From: Lentzea nigeriaca
GTDB lineage: Bacteria; Actinomycetota; Actinomycetes; Mycobacteriales; Pseudonocardiaceae
Length of the DNA: 64,000 nucleotides
NCBI RefSeq assembly: GCF_016907955.1
Contig: NZ_JAFBCX010000002.1
Span: forward strand, 62,001 to 126,000
Reading direction: 5' to 3'
The notes under the pieces were generated by a model, which saw only the letters and a program-made list of their open reading frames with translations, was not told where the DNA came from and ran no database searches. Within the stretch, counting starts at the first letter, position 1. Every line of letters starts with the position of its first letter. Of the stretch, positions 7,818-16,546 are shown in pieces. Both the position numbers and the translations under genes were made by a program.

Positions 7818-9425
7818 CTTCGCCGTCGCCGGGTCGCCCGCCGCCAACGCGCCACGGGCGGCGAGCTGGCAGATGTCCATGCTGGACGTGGCGAGCTTGG
7901 CGCCGACGTCGGCCAGCGCCGTGTGGTTCATCGACAGCGACGTCACGCCCATGCCGATGAGCACGCACGCGAGCAACGGGTCGGCCGCCGCCTCGCCGCA
8001 CACGCCGATCTGCTTGCCTGCCGCGGTGGCCGCCTCGCCGACCTGCGCGATCAGGCGCAGCAGCGCAGGCTGCCACGGGTCGTTCAGCGCGGCCACACCA
8101 CCGAGCTGGCGGTCGGCAGCGAAGACGTACTGCGCCAGGTCGTTGGTGCCGATGGAGATGAAGTCGACGACCTGCAGGATCTCCCGCGCCGACAGGGCCG
8201 CGGACGGCACCTCGACCATCACGCCGGCGCGCTTGATGCCCGCCTGCCGGGCACGTGCGACGAACCACGAGGCCTCGGCAGCGGTGGCGACCATCGGGGC
8301 CATGACCGAGACGTCGGCACCGGACGAGGCAGCCGCGGCGGCGATGGCCTCGAGCTGGCGGTCCAGGACGTCGGGACGGTCGAAGGCGACGCGCAGACCG
8401 CGCACCCCGAGCGCCGGGTTGGGCTCGGGGTCCGGGTTCAGAAACGCCAGCGGCTTGTCCGCGCCCGCGTCGAGGGTGCGCACCACCACGGGCTTTCCCT
8501 TAAACGGCGCCAGCACAGCCGTGTAGGCAGCAGTCTGCTCAGCAACACTCGGCTCCTCCGCTGCGTCGAGGAAGCAGAACTCCGTGCGGAAGAGGCCGAC
8601 ACCCTCGGCACCGGCGGCCGCAGCGGCGGCGGCGTCCGCGGGCGAACCGACGTTGCCGAGGACCTTCACACGGTGGCCGTCCTTCAGCACACCCACGCCG
8701 TTCCACGTGGCCTTCTTGCCCGTGCCGGCCGCACGGACCTTGCCGTCCGACTCGCGGACCTGGCCGGTGTCGCCGTCGACCTCGAGAGCGCGAACGTCCA
8801 GCGCCAGCACGCCACGACAGGCGACGACGGCCGGGATGCCCAGCGAACGGGCGAGGATCGCGGTGTGCGAGGTGGGGCCGCCCTCCTCCGTGACCAGCGC
8901 GAGGACCTTCGTCGGGTCGAGACCGGCCGTGTCCGCGGGCGCCAGATCGCGCGCGACCAGCACGGACGGCGACGTCAGGTCGGGAACGCCCGGTGCGGGC
9001 AGGCCAAGCAGCTCGGCCACCACGCGGTCGCGGACGTCCTGGACGTCGCGGGCGCGTTCGGCCATGTAGCCACCGGCGGCCTGCAGGGCCGTGACGAACT
9101 TCTGCGCTGCCTGGTGCACCGCGCGGGCGGCGGGCAGCGACTCGTCGACCACGAGTTTCTCGGCCGACTTGATGAGGGACGGGTCGCCTGCCATCGCCGC
9201 CGTCGTCTCCAGAACGGCGCGGGCCTCGCCCTCGACGGTCTTCGCGCGCTCCATCAGGCGCTGCGCGACGATCTCGGTCGCCGGCCGGATCCGGGAGGCT
9301 TCCTCTTTTGTATCCGCAGGTCGCGGACCCAGCGGAGGTTCTGGCAGGGCCTCAGCGACCCTCACCACGGGGCCGGAAGCCCGGCCGCTGCTGACACCGA
9401 CACCGCTCAGCCGCGCGCTCGACAT
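7794..9425 (-). CDS. ptsI: PTS enzyme I (phosphoenolpyruvate-protein phosphotransferase)
   Basis: Cytosolic first enzyme of the sugar phosphotransferase system: takes phosphate from PEP onto a histidine and hands it to HPr. 543 residues, in the normal range. The phospho-His is H187 in GGPTSHTAILA; PEP-binding and C-terminal motifs include MVEVPSAAL, SIGTNDLAQY and IGVCGEAAADP with the catalytic Cys. No ptsH or EII gene is in the window, so partners are encoded elsewhere. The ATG lies inside a perfect palindrome matching the DasR operator, implying control by N-acetylglucosamine metabolism. It converges with the DUF397 gene. Confidence 0.95.
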   Translation of the reverse strand: MSSARLSGVGVSSGRASGPVVRVAEALPEPPLGPRPADTKEEASRIRPATEIVAQRLMERAKTVEGEARAVLETTAAMAGDPSLIKSAEKLVVDESLPAARAVHQAAQKFVTALQAAGGYMAERARDVQDVRDRVVAELLGLPAPGVPDLTSPSVLVARDLAPADTAGLDPTKVLALVTEEGGPTSHTAILARSLGIPAVVACRGVLALDVRALEVDGDTGQVRESDGKVRAAGTGKKATWNGVGVLKDGHRVKVLGNVGSPADAAAAAAAGAEGVGLFRTEFCFLDAAEEPSVAEQTAAYTAVLAPFKGKPVVVRTLDAGADKPLAFLNPDPEPNPALGVRGLRVAFDRPDVLDRQLEAIAAAAASSGADVSVMAPMVATAAEASWFVARARQAGIKRAGVMVEVPSAALSAREILQVVDFISIGTNDLAQYVFAADRQLGGVAALNDPWQPALLRLIAQVGEAATAAGKQIGVCGEAAADPLLACVLIGMGVTSLSMNHTALADVGAKLATSSMDICQLAARGALAAGDPATAKLAARAPH

Positions 9426-9437
9426 GGTCTAGACCAT
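9424..9437. promoter_or_regulatory. dre-like (DasR-type) operator over the ptsI start
   Basis: ATGGTCTAGACCAT is a perfect 14-base palindrome whose outer bases include part of the ptsI start codon (CAT at 9423-9425). Its 12-base core TGGTCTAGACCA is identical to the core of the DasR-responsive element known from Streptomyces, where DasR (GntR/HutC family) represses PTS genes and is released by aminosugar phosphates. A DasR homologue is not encoded in this window. Confidence 0.75.
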
Positions 9438-9464
9438 ACCCTTCCACCGGGAACCGACGACAGC

Positions 9465-9911
9465 TCAGTGTGACCAATTCAAGGGCGGGATGCGGAACGC
9501 CGCCGAGCTGATCGTCATCGCGTAACGCAAAAGTGCGTCGCCATCGGCCATCCGATACATCGTGTTCACAAACGTCCTCAGCTCGCGCTGGAACGAGATG
9601 AAGATCAGGCCCTCGGCGTAGTTGTAGGAGCGGCACAGCATCAGACCCGCGCCCACCGTCAACGGGTGCGCGCGCCGGGCGTGCGCGTCGGCCGGGATGA
9701 CGTACTCGCCGTCCGGGGTCTTTGCCGACAAATCAACCTCCTCGCCACCGGGCAACGGCATGGCGTCGTGCTTCCGCCGCCCGAACACCCGTTCCTGATC
9801 ACTCTCCGGCAGCGCCTGGACATCCGGCTGCCGTTCAGGCGAGCCGCAGCCACCGAGTAGCCCAACAGCAGCAGCGCCGTACAGCAGACAGCGGTGCGAG
9901 AGTTGACCCAC
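9465..9911 (-). pseudogene. DyP-type peroxidase, internally deleted lipoprotein-like remnant
   Basis: About 148 codons from GTG 9911. A short hydrophobic leader with a lipobox-like LLGGC is followed almost at once by the C-terminal part of a DyP/EfeB-type haem peroxidase: ERVFGRRK, IPADAHARRAHP with the likely haem-ligand His, then SYNYAEGLIFISFQRELRTF. Full DyP enzymes are around 350-420 residues; the N-terminal ferredoxin-like domain with the catalytic GxxDG Asp is missing. An internal deletion of roughly two thirds of the gene is inferred. It could instead be an expressed mini-protein, but peroxidase activity is unlikely. Confidence 0.65.
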
Positions 9912-9958
9912 AGGGCCAGTGTGACAGTAGGCCGAACGGCGCAGTACGGTGACCGGCT

Positions 9959-11173
9959 GTGCGCGCTCCGTACACCTTCGCCGTTCTGCTCCTGGTCGCC
10001 GGATGCTCACCGGCGGCGCAATCGAACCTCGGTCCCGAGATCAACGTCCCGGCGCAGCTGAGCACCATCCAGGCCGCCGTGGACGCGGCGCAGGAGGGCA
10101 CGACCATCGTCGTCGCTCCCGGCGTCTACAAGGAGTCGGTGCAGGTCAGAACCAAGGGCCTCACGATCAGGGGAACCGAGCGCGGCAGCGTGATCATCGA
10201 CGGGGAGGTCAAGCGCGCCAACGGGATCGTGGTCACCGCGCCGGACGTCTCGGTGCAGAACCTGACGGTCCGCAACCACACGTTGAACGGCGTGCTCGTC
10301 ACCGGACTGAGTGAAAACGGCGGGATGGGCCGCGGAAGCAGCGGCTACACCAAGCTAGACCCGCAGAAGTTCGCGCCGCTGCAGGGCTTCCGCGTCTCGT
10401 ACGTGACGGCCAGCAACAACGCGCTGTACGGCATCTACGCGTTCGACGCGCAGCACGGCGTCATCGAACAGAGCTACGCGAGCGGCAGCGTGGACTCCGG
10501 TTTCCATGTCGGCCAGTGCAAGCCGTGCGACATCGTCGTGCGCGGCAACGTCGCCGAGCGCAACGCCGTCGGTTACGAGGGCACGAACGCGTCCGGCCAG
10601 ATGTACGTGCTGGGCAACAGGTTCAGCGGCAACCGCGTCGGCATGACCTCGAACTCCGACCACCAGGAGGCGTTCGTGCCGCAGGAGGACGCCACGTTCG
10701 TCGGCAACCTGGTGTCGGACAACTCCGAGGCGCTCTCGCCGGCGCAGGCCGACGGCGCGTTCGGGCTGGGCGTGGGCATCGCGGGCGGCACGAAGAACCT
10801 GGTGTCCCGCAACCTGATCACCGGCAACCCCGGCATCGGCGTCGCGCTCGGGTCCAGCGAGGACCTGGCGCCGCTGGACAACCGGTTCGACGACAACGTG
10901 ATCACCCGCAACGGCCAGGACGTGCGGTACTTGGCCACGAAACGGGCGCCCGGCAGGAACAACTGCTTCGACGACGGCGAGTGCTACGGCGGCGTCGGCG
11001 AACCGTTGCCGAAAGCCGCCGCGCCGCGCGGGATCCCGTTCAACCAGGTCGCCGCCCCGCCGCCGCAGCCGGACATGCCGGACGGTCCGTTGCCGGACAA
11101 GGCACCGAACGTGGAGAAGTACGGCGTGCCGACCGAGGACCTGTTCGACGACCGCGCGGCGGTGCGGTCGTGA
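9959..11173 (+). CDS. Right-handed beta-helix lipoprotein
   Basis: 404 residues from GTG 9959. A short signal peptide ends in the lipobox LLVAGC, so the mature protein is probably a membrane-anchored extracellular lipoprotein. Then STIQAAVDAAQEGTTIVVAPG opens a parallel beta-helix of the NosD/pectate-lyase-like class, with many N-G/N-x-x-x-G turn repeats (VRNHTLNGVLV, NNALYGIYAFDAQ, GNVAERNAVGYEG, RNLITGNPGIGVAL) through residue ~330. The tail is Pro-rich. A Cys pair in CKPCD and another in NNCFDDGECYG could form disulphides. Such proteins bind or cleave polysaccharides; the substrate is unknown. Divergent from the DyP remnant. Confidence 0.85.
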   Translation: MRAPYTFAVLLLVAGCSPAAQSNLGPEINVPAQLSTIQAAVDAAQEGTTIVVAPGVYKESVQVRTKGLTIRGTERGSVIIDGEVKRANGIVVTAPDVSVQNLTVRNHTLNGVLVTGLSENGGMGRGSSGYTKLDPQKFAPLQGFRVSYVTASNNALYGIYAFDAQHGVIEQSYASGSVDSGFHVGQCKPCDIVVRGNVAERNAVGYEGTNASGQMYVLGNRFSGNRVGMTSNSDHQEAFVPQEDATFVGNLVSDNSEALSPAQADGAFGLGVGIAGGTKNLVSRNLITGNPGIGVALGSSEDLAPLDNRFDDNVITRNGQDVRYLATKRAPGRNNCFDDGECYGGVGEPLPKAAAPRGIPFNQVAAPPPQPDMPDGPLPDKAPNVEKYGVPTEDLFDDRAAVRS

Positions 11174-11349
11174 GCCAACTACACGACCGGGATCAGGGCG
11201 TTCACCGCATCCCGTCACCCCGGCGGCGAGCTCGTGCTGGACGGCCGCGTCGACTTCGCGCCAAGCTGGGCAACGCCGAGGAGTTCGCCGTCTTCGACTT
11301 CACCGGGCCGGGCGACCCGGTGAACGTCATTCCGCCGCTGACGAGCTGA
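11174..11349 (+). pseudogene. Frameshifted gene remnant, family not recognised
   Basis: After the beta-helix stop the plus strand reads NYTTGIRAFTASRHPGGELV then LDGRVDFAPSW in one frame, and continues from about 11265 in another as KLGNAEEFAVFDFTGPGDPV then NVIPPLTS with a stop at 11347-11349. Both stretches look protein-like, so a decayed gene end with a frameshift is inferred. Its last 23 bases overlap the convergent rbsK gene. I do not recognise the family. Confidence 0.4.
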
Positions 11350-12205
11350 CCTCGGCCGCGGTGGGGTACGACGGCTGCGCGCCCGCCTTCGTGACGGAGA
11401 GAGCGGCGACCTTCGCGGCGTACCTCGCGGCATCGACGAGCGTGTCGCCCTCGGCGAGCCGGGCGGACAGCGCGCCCGCGAACGCGTCACCGGCACCGGT
11501 CGTGTCCACGACCTCGGCGACCTCGATCGACGGCACCTCGGTGATGCCTTCCCCGGTCACCACGGCCGCACCGCGCGCGCCGAGCGTGACGACCGCGGAC
11601 TGCGGGCCGAGCTGCAGCAGACCCTGGAAGTCGGGCGCGAGCTGCGCTGCCTCGTGCTCGTTCACGATCAGCACGGTGAGCTGCCCGAGCGTCTCCGCGG
11701 GCAGTTCGGCCACCGGTGACAGGTTCAGCACGGTCCGCACGCCCGCCTTCGCCGCCACACCGATCGCGTGGATCACCGTCTCCAGCGGCACTTCCAGCGA
11801 GCACGTCAGAACCTGCGCGCCGCCGAACGAGACAGCGTCCACATCGGACGGTGAGACGTCGGCGTTGGCACCGGGGGAGACGACGATGGAGTTCTCGCCG
11901 TCCGGAGTCACGGTGATGTAGGCGATGCCGGTCGGCCGCGCGGACGTCTTCACGAGCTTCGTGTCGACACCGGACGACTCCAGCGACTCGCGCAGCAGCG
12001 AGCCGTACCCGTCGCCGCCGAGGGCACCGATGAGCGAAACCCGAGCACCGACCCGTGCGGCGGCGACGGCGGTGTTCGCGCCCTTGCCGCCGGGCAGCAC
12101 GACGGTGTCGCCGCCGAGCACGGTCTCACCGCCGACGGGCCGCCTGCCGACCTCGACCACGAGGTCGGCGTTGGCGGACCCGAGAACAAGCAGAGGATTC
12201 GTCAC
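11327..12205 (-). CDS. rbsK: Ribokinase
   Basis: PfkB-family kinase phosphorylating D-ribose to ribose 5-phosphate in the cytosol; 292 residues. The N-terminal motif GSANADLVVEVGRRP and the GGKGANTAVAAARVG motif bind the sugar, and DTTGAGDAFAGAL near the C terminus carries the catalytic Asp and anion hole. The GTG start overlaps the rbsB stop by 4 bases (GTGA), making it the last gene of rbsR-A-C-B-K. No rbsD mutarotase gene is present. Confidence 0.93.
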   Translation of the reverse strand: MTNPLLVLGSANADLVVEVGRRPVGGETVLGGDTVVLPGGKGANTAVAAARVGARVSLIGALGGDGYGSLLRESLESSGVDTKLVKTSARPTGIAYITVTPDGENSIVVSPGANADVSPSDVDAVSFGGAQVLTCSLEVPLETVIHAIGVAAKAGVRTVLNLSPVAELPAETLGQLTVLIVNEHEAAQLAPDFQGLLQLGPQSAVVTLGARGAAVVTGEGITEVPSIEVAEVVDTTGAGDAFAGALSARLAEGDTLVDAARYAAKVAALSVTKAGAQPSYPTAAEVSSSAAE

Positions 12206-13119
12206 TTGGTGAACTCTGCCACGTTCTGCTTCGTGATGACCTTGACCTCGACGTCCACGACCTGCTGGACGGGCTCGCCCTTGGCGGCCTTCACGGCCTG
12301 CTCGACGGCCTTGGAGCCGAGCAGCTTCGGCTGCTGCGCGATGGTCGCGACGAGCGTGCCGTCCTGGATCGCCTTCAGACCGTCCGGCGTGCCGTCGAAG
12401 CCGACGACCATGACATCCTTGCCGGCGCGGGCGCCGAGGGCCTTGATCGCGCCGAGCGCCATCTCGTCGTTCTCGGCGAAGATGCCCTTGATGTTCGGGT
12501 GACCCTGCAGCAGGTTCGTGGTCTCGTTGAGGGCCTTGGCGCGGTCGAAGTCCGCGACGGCCGTGGCGACGACCTTGATGTTGCCGCTGTTCAGGCCCTG
12601 CTCGAAGCCCTGGCCGCGGTCACGCGAGGCCGACGCGCCGGAGATGCCCTTGAGATGCGCGACGTCACCGGACGTGGCGCGGCCGAGCTCGATGGCCGCG
12701 AGGCTGCCGCCCGACACGTTGTTCGAGGCGACCTCGGCGGCGACCTTGCCCTCGACCGAGCGGTCGACCGAGATCAGCGGGATTTTCGCCTGCTCGGCGG
12801 CCTTGGCGGCGGGCGCGGACTGCTTGGAGTCGACCGGGTTCAGGATGATCACCTTGACGCCCTGGGTCACCAGCGTCTGCACCTGGTTGACCTGGTTCGT
12901 CGCGTCGTTCTGCGCGTCGACCACGGTCAGCTTGGCGCCGAGCTTGTCCGCCATCTCCTGCGCGCCCTGCTGCAGCTCCACGAAGAACGGGTTGTTCAAA
13001 GTGGACACCGCGAGGCCGATGGTGATGCTGTTGCCTCCGGACGCCCCTGTTCCGCTGCACCCGGTCGCCAGCAGAGCAGCGGCACCGAGCGTCAGCGCGA
13101 TCCGTCGGGTCACCTTCAT
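12202..13119 (-). CDS. rbsB: Ribose ABC transporter substrate-binding lipoprotein
   Basis: 305-residue sugar-binding lipoprotein. The signal peptide ends in the lipobox LLATGC, so it is tethered to the outer face of the membrane. The fold is periplasmic-binding-protein-like type I: IGLAVSTLNNPFFVELQQGA, VIILNPVDSKQ, ISVDRSVEG, AENDEMALGAIKAL and VVGFDGTPDG are all typical of RbsB. It delivers ribose to RbsC/RbsA. It lies 29 bases downstream of rbsC and overlaps rbsK. Confidence 0.93.
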   Translation of the reverse strand: MKVTRRIALTLGAAALLATGCSGTGASGGNSITIGLAVSTLNNPFFVELQQGAQEMADKLGAKLTVVDAQNDATNQVNQVQTLVTQGVKVIILNPVDSKQSAPAAKAAEQAKIPLISVDRSVEGKVAAEVASNNVSGGSLAAIELGRATSGDVAHLKGISGASASRDRGQGFEQGLNSGNIKVVATAVADFDRAKALNETTNLLQGHPNIKGIFAENDEMALGAIKALGARAGKDVMVVGFDGTPDGLKAIQDGTLVATIAQQPKLLGSKAVEQAVKAAKGEPVQQVVDVEVKVITKQNVAEFTK

Positions 13120-13148
13120 TGGTGTCTTCCTTACCTGTTCGGTCTATC

Positions 13149-14069
13149 TCAGCGACGGCGAAGTGAGTCGAGCAACGCGGCGAGAGCGATCACCGCGCCG
13201 ATGACGACCTGCTGCCAGAACGGCGGGACTTGCAGCAGGTTCAGGCCGTTGCGCAGGACGGCGAGCACGAGTGCGCCGACCAACGTCCCGGTGGCGCGGC
13301 CAACGCCACCGGACAACGACGCGCCACCGATGACAACCGCGGCGATCGCGTCGAGCTCGTAGCCGACCGCTGCCTGCGGACCGGCGGACCCGAGCCGTCC
13401 CGCGAGCACGAGGCCGGCGGCAGCGGCGAACAGGCCGGAAAGGGCGTAGATCCAGAGCTTCTGCTTGCGCACGTCGATGCCGCTGAGCTTCGCGGCCTCC
13501 TCGTTGCCACCGATCGCGTACATGCGGCGGCCGAGGTTCGTGCGGGTGAGGACCAGGCCGGTGACACCGAAGAACGCCAGCATCAGCAGCAGCGGCAACG
13601 GCAGGCTCGGCGCGAGGTTCGAGCCGAGGAACGACACCAGTTCGTCGGTCTCGTGTGGCTGGCCTCCGGAGAACACCAGCGTGAGACCGCGCGCCACGCT
13701 GAGCATGGCCAGCGTCGCGATGAACGGCGGCAGCTTGCCGTAGCTGATCAACGCGCCGTTCACGAGACCGCACAACGCACCGACGACCAGGCCGACCGGA
13801 CCGGCGGTGAGCGCGCCGACCATGGCGGCCAGCGCGGCGATGCTGCCGACCGACAGGTCGATGCCGCCGGCGACGACCACGAACGTCATGCCGAACGCCA
13901 TGATCGCGATGACCGCGGCCTGCACGCCGACGTTCAGCAGGTTCTGCGCGGAGAGGAACGCCGGCTGCATGATCGCGATCGCCACAGCGAGTACGAGGAG
14001 CCCTGCCAGCGCTCCGTTCTCCGCCAAATACTTCTTGGGTGCGTACTTGCGAACATTGAGTGCGGTCAT
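13149..14069 (-). CDS. rbsC: Ribose ABC transporter permease
   Basis: 306-residue integral membrane permease of the BPD_transp_2 family, with about eight to ten hydrophobic segments. FGMTFVVVAGGIDLSVGSIA is the characteristic RbsC/AraH motif and ALSGLFAAAAGLVLAGRLGS a second family signature. It forms the channel for ribose with RbsA. The ATG at 14069 overlaps the rbsA stop by 4 bases. Confidence 0.93.
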   Translation of the reverse strand: MTALNVRKYAPKKYLAENGALAGLLVLAVAIAIMQPAFLSAQNLLNVGVQAAVIAIMAFGMTFVVVAGGIDLSVGSIAALAAMVGALTAGPVGLVVGALCGLVNGALISYGKLPPFIATLAMLSVARGLTLVFSGGQPHETDELVSFLGSNLAPSLPLPLLLMLAFFGVTGLVLTRTNLGRRMYAIGGNEEAAKLSGIDVRKQKLWIYALSGLFAAAAGLVLAGRLGSAGPQAAVGYELDAIAAVVIGGASLSGGVGRATGTLVGALVLAVLRNGLNLLQVPPFWQQVVIGAVIALAALLDSLRRR

Positions 14070-15475
14070 GCGGAAATCTCCTGCACGGCGAGTGCCATCA
14101 CCTGGTCCTGGGTCGCGCCCTTCGGCAGCTCACCGGCCACTCGGCCGTGTGCCATCACGACGACGCGGTCGCTCATCCCGATCACCTCTGGCAGGTCGCT
14201 GGACACCAGCAGCACGGCCCTGCCCTGTGCGGTCATGCGGTTGATGAGCTCGTAGATCTCGACCTTGGCGCCGACGTCGACGCCGCGCGTGGGCTCGTCG
14301 AGGATGAGCACCTTCGGGTCGGCCAGCAGCCACTTGCCGATGACGACCTTCTGCTGGTTGCCACCGGAGAGCTCCTTCACGGGCTGCTCGACGCGGCCCT
14401 TGATCCGGAGCTTGCCCGCGACGTCGGTCAGGCGCTTCGCGTCGCGGTTCTCCAGCGTGGCCAGCTCGAGGTTCTGCCCGACGGTCGCGGTCAGCACGAG
14501 GCCCTGGCCCTTGCGGTCCTCGGGGACCAGACCGAGACCTGCCTTGATGGCGGCCTGGACGTTGTTGCGGGGCAACGGCTTCCCGTCGACCTCGACCGTG
14601 CCGTAGTCGTAGTCGTCCACGCCGAACGCCGCTCGCGCGACCTCGGTGCGGCCGGCGCCGACGAGACCGGCGATGCCGACGACCTCACCCGCGCGGACCT
14701 CGATGTTGATGTCCCGGAAGACACCGCGCCGGGTGAAGTTCGAGATGCGCAGGAGCGGCTGACCGGGCCGCTTCCGCGCACGCGGGTACTGCTCCTCGAT
14801 CGAACGGCCGACCATCAGCTCGATCATGTGCTGAGTGGTGGCTTTCGGCCCGAGGACGCCGACGCTGCGTCCGTCGCGCAGCACCGTGATGCGGTCGGCG
14901 ATGCGCTGGATCTCGTCGAGGTGGTGGGTGATGAAGACGAGACCCACGCCGTTTTCGCGCAGCTGAGCCATGATCTCCAGCAGCCGGTCGGTCTCGGTCT
15001 CGGTGAGCACCGCGGTCGGCTCGTCGAGGATCAGCACACCCGCGTTCTTGTCCAGCGCGCGGGCGATCTCGATCATCTGCTGCTGGGCGATGCCGAGGTC
15101 GCGGACCTTGGCGTTCGGGTCGACGTTCAACCCGACGCGCTCGAGCAGCTCAGGTGCGCGGCGGCGCATCTCGGCCCGGTCGACGAAGCCGAACTTCCTC
15201 GGCAACCGGTTGAGAAACAGGTTCTCCGCGACGCTGAGCTCCGGGACGAGCGCGAGCTCCTGGTGGATGACGGCGAGGCTGGCCCTGCCCTCGATCGTGC
15301 CCTCGTCGTGGCCGTGGATGCCCGCGAGGACCTTGACCAAAGTGGACTTTCCCGCGCCGTTCTCGCCGAGCAGGACGTGGACCTCACCGGCGTTGATGTC
15401 GAGGTCGACACCGTCCAACGCCTTGGTCGCCCCGAACTGCTTGGTGATGCCACGGGCGGTGATGAGCGTCTTCAC
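14066..15475 (-). CDS. rbsA: Ribose ABC transporter ATP-binding protein (double ATPase)
   Basis: 469 residues from GTG 15475, slightly shorter than the usual ~495-500. Two ABC domains: the first has Walker A GENGAGKSTL at about residue 37 and Walker B VLILDEPTAVL; the second has the degenerate GLVGAGRTE loop normal for RbsA, signature ELSGGNQQKV and Walker B VLILDEPTRGVD. Powers ribose import through RbsC. The GTG overlaps the rbsR stop (GTGA), so the operon is translationally coupled from the repressor onward. Confidence 0.93.
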   Translation of the reverse strand: MKTLITARGITKQFGATKALDGVDLDINAGEVHVLLGENGAGKSTLVKVLAGIHGHDEGTIEGRASLAVIHQELALVPELSVAENLFLNRLPRKFGFVDRAEMRRRAPELLERVGLNVDPNAKVRDLGIAQQQMIEIARALDKNAGVLILDEPTAVLTETETDRLLEIMAQLRENGVGLVFITHHLDEIQRIADRITVLRDGRSVGVLGPKATTQHMIELMVGRSIEEQYPRARKRPGQPLLRISNFTRRGVFRDINIEVRAGEVVGIAGLVGAGRTEVARAAFGVDDYDYGTVEVDGKPLPRNNVQAAIKAGLGLVPEDRKGQGLVLTATVGQNLELATLENRDAKRLTDVAGKLRIKGRVEQPVKELSGGNQQKVVIGKWLLADPKVLILDEPTRGVDVGAKVEIYELINRMTAQGRAVLLVSSDLPEVIGMSDRVVVMAHGRVAGELPKGATQDQVMALAVQEISA

Positions 15476-16446
15476 AGCTCGGCCTCCCCGCACGAACCGC
15501 GCAGCACGAGCTTCGCGGTGAGGCGGACGTCGTCTGGCTGCCGGCCGTTGATCAGGGCCAGCAGACTGCGGGCGGCGGCACGACCCATTTCCACGGTCGG
15601 CTGGGCGATGACCGTGATCGGCGGGTCGAGCAGCGGGAACCACGGCTGGTCGTCGAACACCGCGAACGCGATGTCGTGCGGGATCTGCAGGCCACGGGCC
15701 CTGATCTCACCCAACGCGCCGAGGCCCATCAGGTTGTCCATCACGACCAGCGCGGTGGCGCCGTCGTCGATCAGCTTCGCGGCGGCCTGGCTACCGCTCT
15801 CCTGCCGGAAGTCGCCGTGCACGACGTGCGCGACGCCACCGAGCGCGGTGGTGAGCACGTCCGTTCGCTCTCTTCCAGTGGAGGTGTCCGGCGGTCCCGC
15901 TATCACGCCGATGCGGGAGTGGCCGGCGCCGACGAGCCGCCGGGCGAGCGCGGTCAGTGCCTCGCTGCCGTCGGCGCGGACGACTGGGCATGTCGCGCCC
16001 CTGACCGTCCGGTCGAGCAGGACGAGCGGTACGCCGCCTGCGCTCACTTCGCGAACCAGGCTTGGGTCGTCGGTCGCGGGGCACAGCAGGAGGCCGTCCA
16101 CCCGGCGGTCGAGCAGGGTGCGCACGTACGTGGCCTCCTGCTCGGCGCTCTCGTCGGCGTTCCCGATCACGACGCAGTAGCCGTGTGACCGGGCTTCGTC
16201 CTCTACCGCTCGCGCGATCTCGGCGAAGAACGGGTTCAGCAGATCGCTGATGACCAGACCGAGGGTCTGGGTGCTGGTGGTCCGCAGGGACCGCGCCAGT
16301 GCGTTGGGCCGGTAGCCGAGTTCCTCGATCGCGGCGAGCACCCGCTCACGGGTCTCGGGCGTCGGCGCGGCATGGCCGTTCAGCACGCGCGACACGGTGG
16401 CCGTGGAGACGCCTGCGTGCTGCGCGACGTCCTTCATGGTCGTCAC
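15472..16446 (-). CDS. rbsR: LacI-family ribose operon repressor
   Basis: 324-residue LacI/GalR repressor. An N-terminal helix-turn-helix ([21 protein letters not shown]) and hinge (YRPNALARSLRT) precede a sugar-sensing domain (LGLVISDLLNPFFAEIARAV). It is the first gene of the ribose operon and lies 11 bases from a palindrome suited to LacI-family binding, so autoregulation with release by ribose is likely. Being first and overlapping rbsA means repressor and transporter are made together. Confidence 0.9.
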   Translation of the reverse strand: MTTMKDVAQHAGVSTATVSRVLNGHAAPTPETRERVLAAIEELGYRPNALARSLRTTSTQTLGLVISDLLNPFFAEIARAVEDEARSHGYCVVIGNADESAEQEATYVRTLLDRRVDGLLLCPATDDPSLVREVSAGGVPLVLLDRTVRGATCPVVRADGSEALTALARRLVGAGHSRIGVIAGPPDTSTGRERTDVLTTALGGVAHVVHGDFRQESGSQAAAKLIDDGATALVVMDNLMGLGALGEIRARGLQIPHDIAFAVFDDQPWFPLLDPPITVIAQPTVEMGRAAARSLLALINGRQPDDVRLTAKLVLRGSCGEAEL

Positions 16447-16457
16447 GGCGCAGAAGT

Positions 16458-16467
16458 TAATCGATTA
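16458..16467. promoter_or_regulatory. Probable RbsR operator
   Basis: TAATCGATTA is a perfect palindrome with the central CG typical of LacI-family operators. It is AT-rich in a high-GC background and sits 12-21 bases upstream of the rbsR start. It is the likely binding site of RbsR for autoregulated control of the whole operon. Confidence 0.6.
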
Positions 16468-16546
16468 CACACCTATGTAGTCAAGCCAGCTGAGACTGAG
16501 TAGGTGTACGGATGCCACCGGGCGTGTCCTGCCTCACCCTGATGTC

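Noticed and set aside
7923..9473. Long plus-strand frame opposite ptsI
   Set aside because: Shadow of a clear enzyme I gene; no start signal and no family resemblance.
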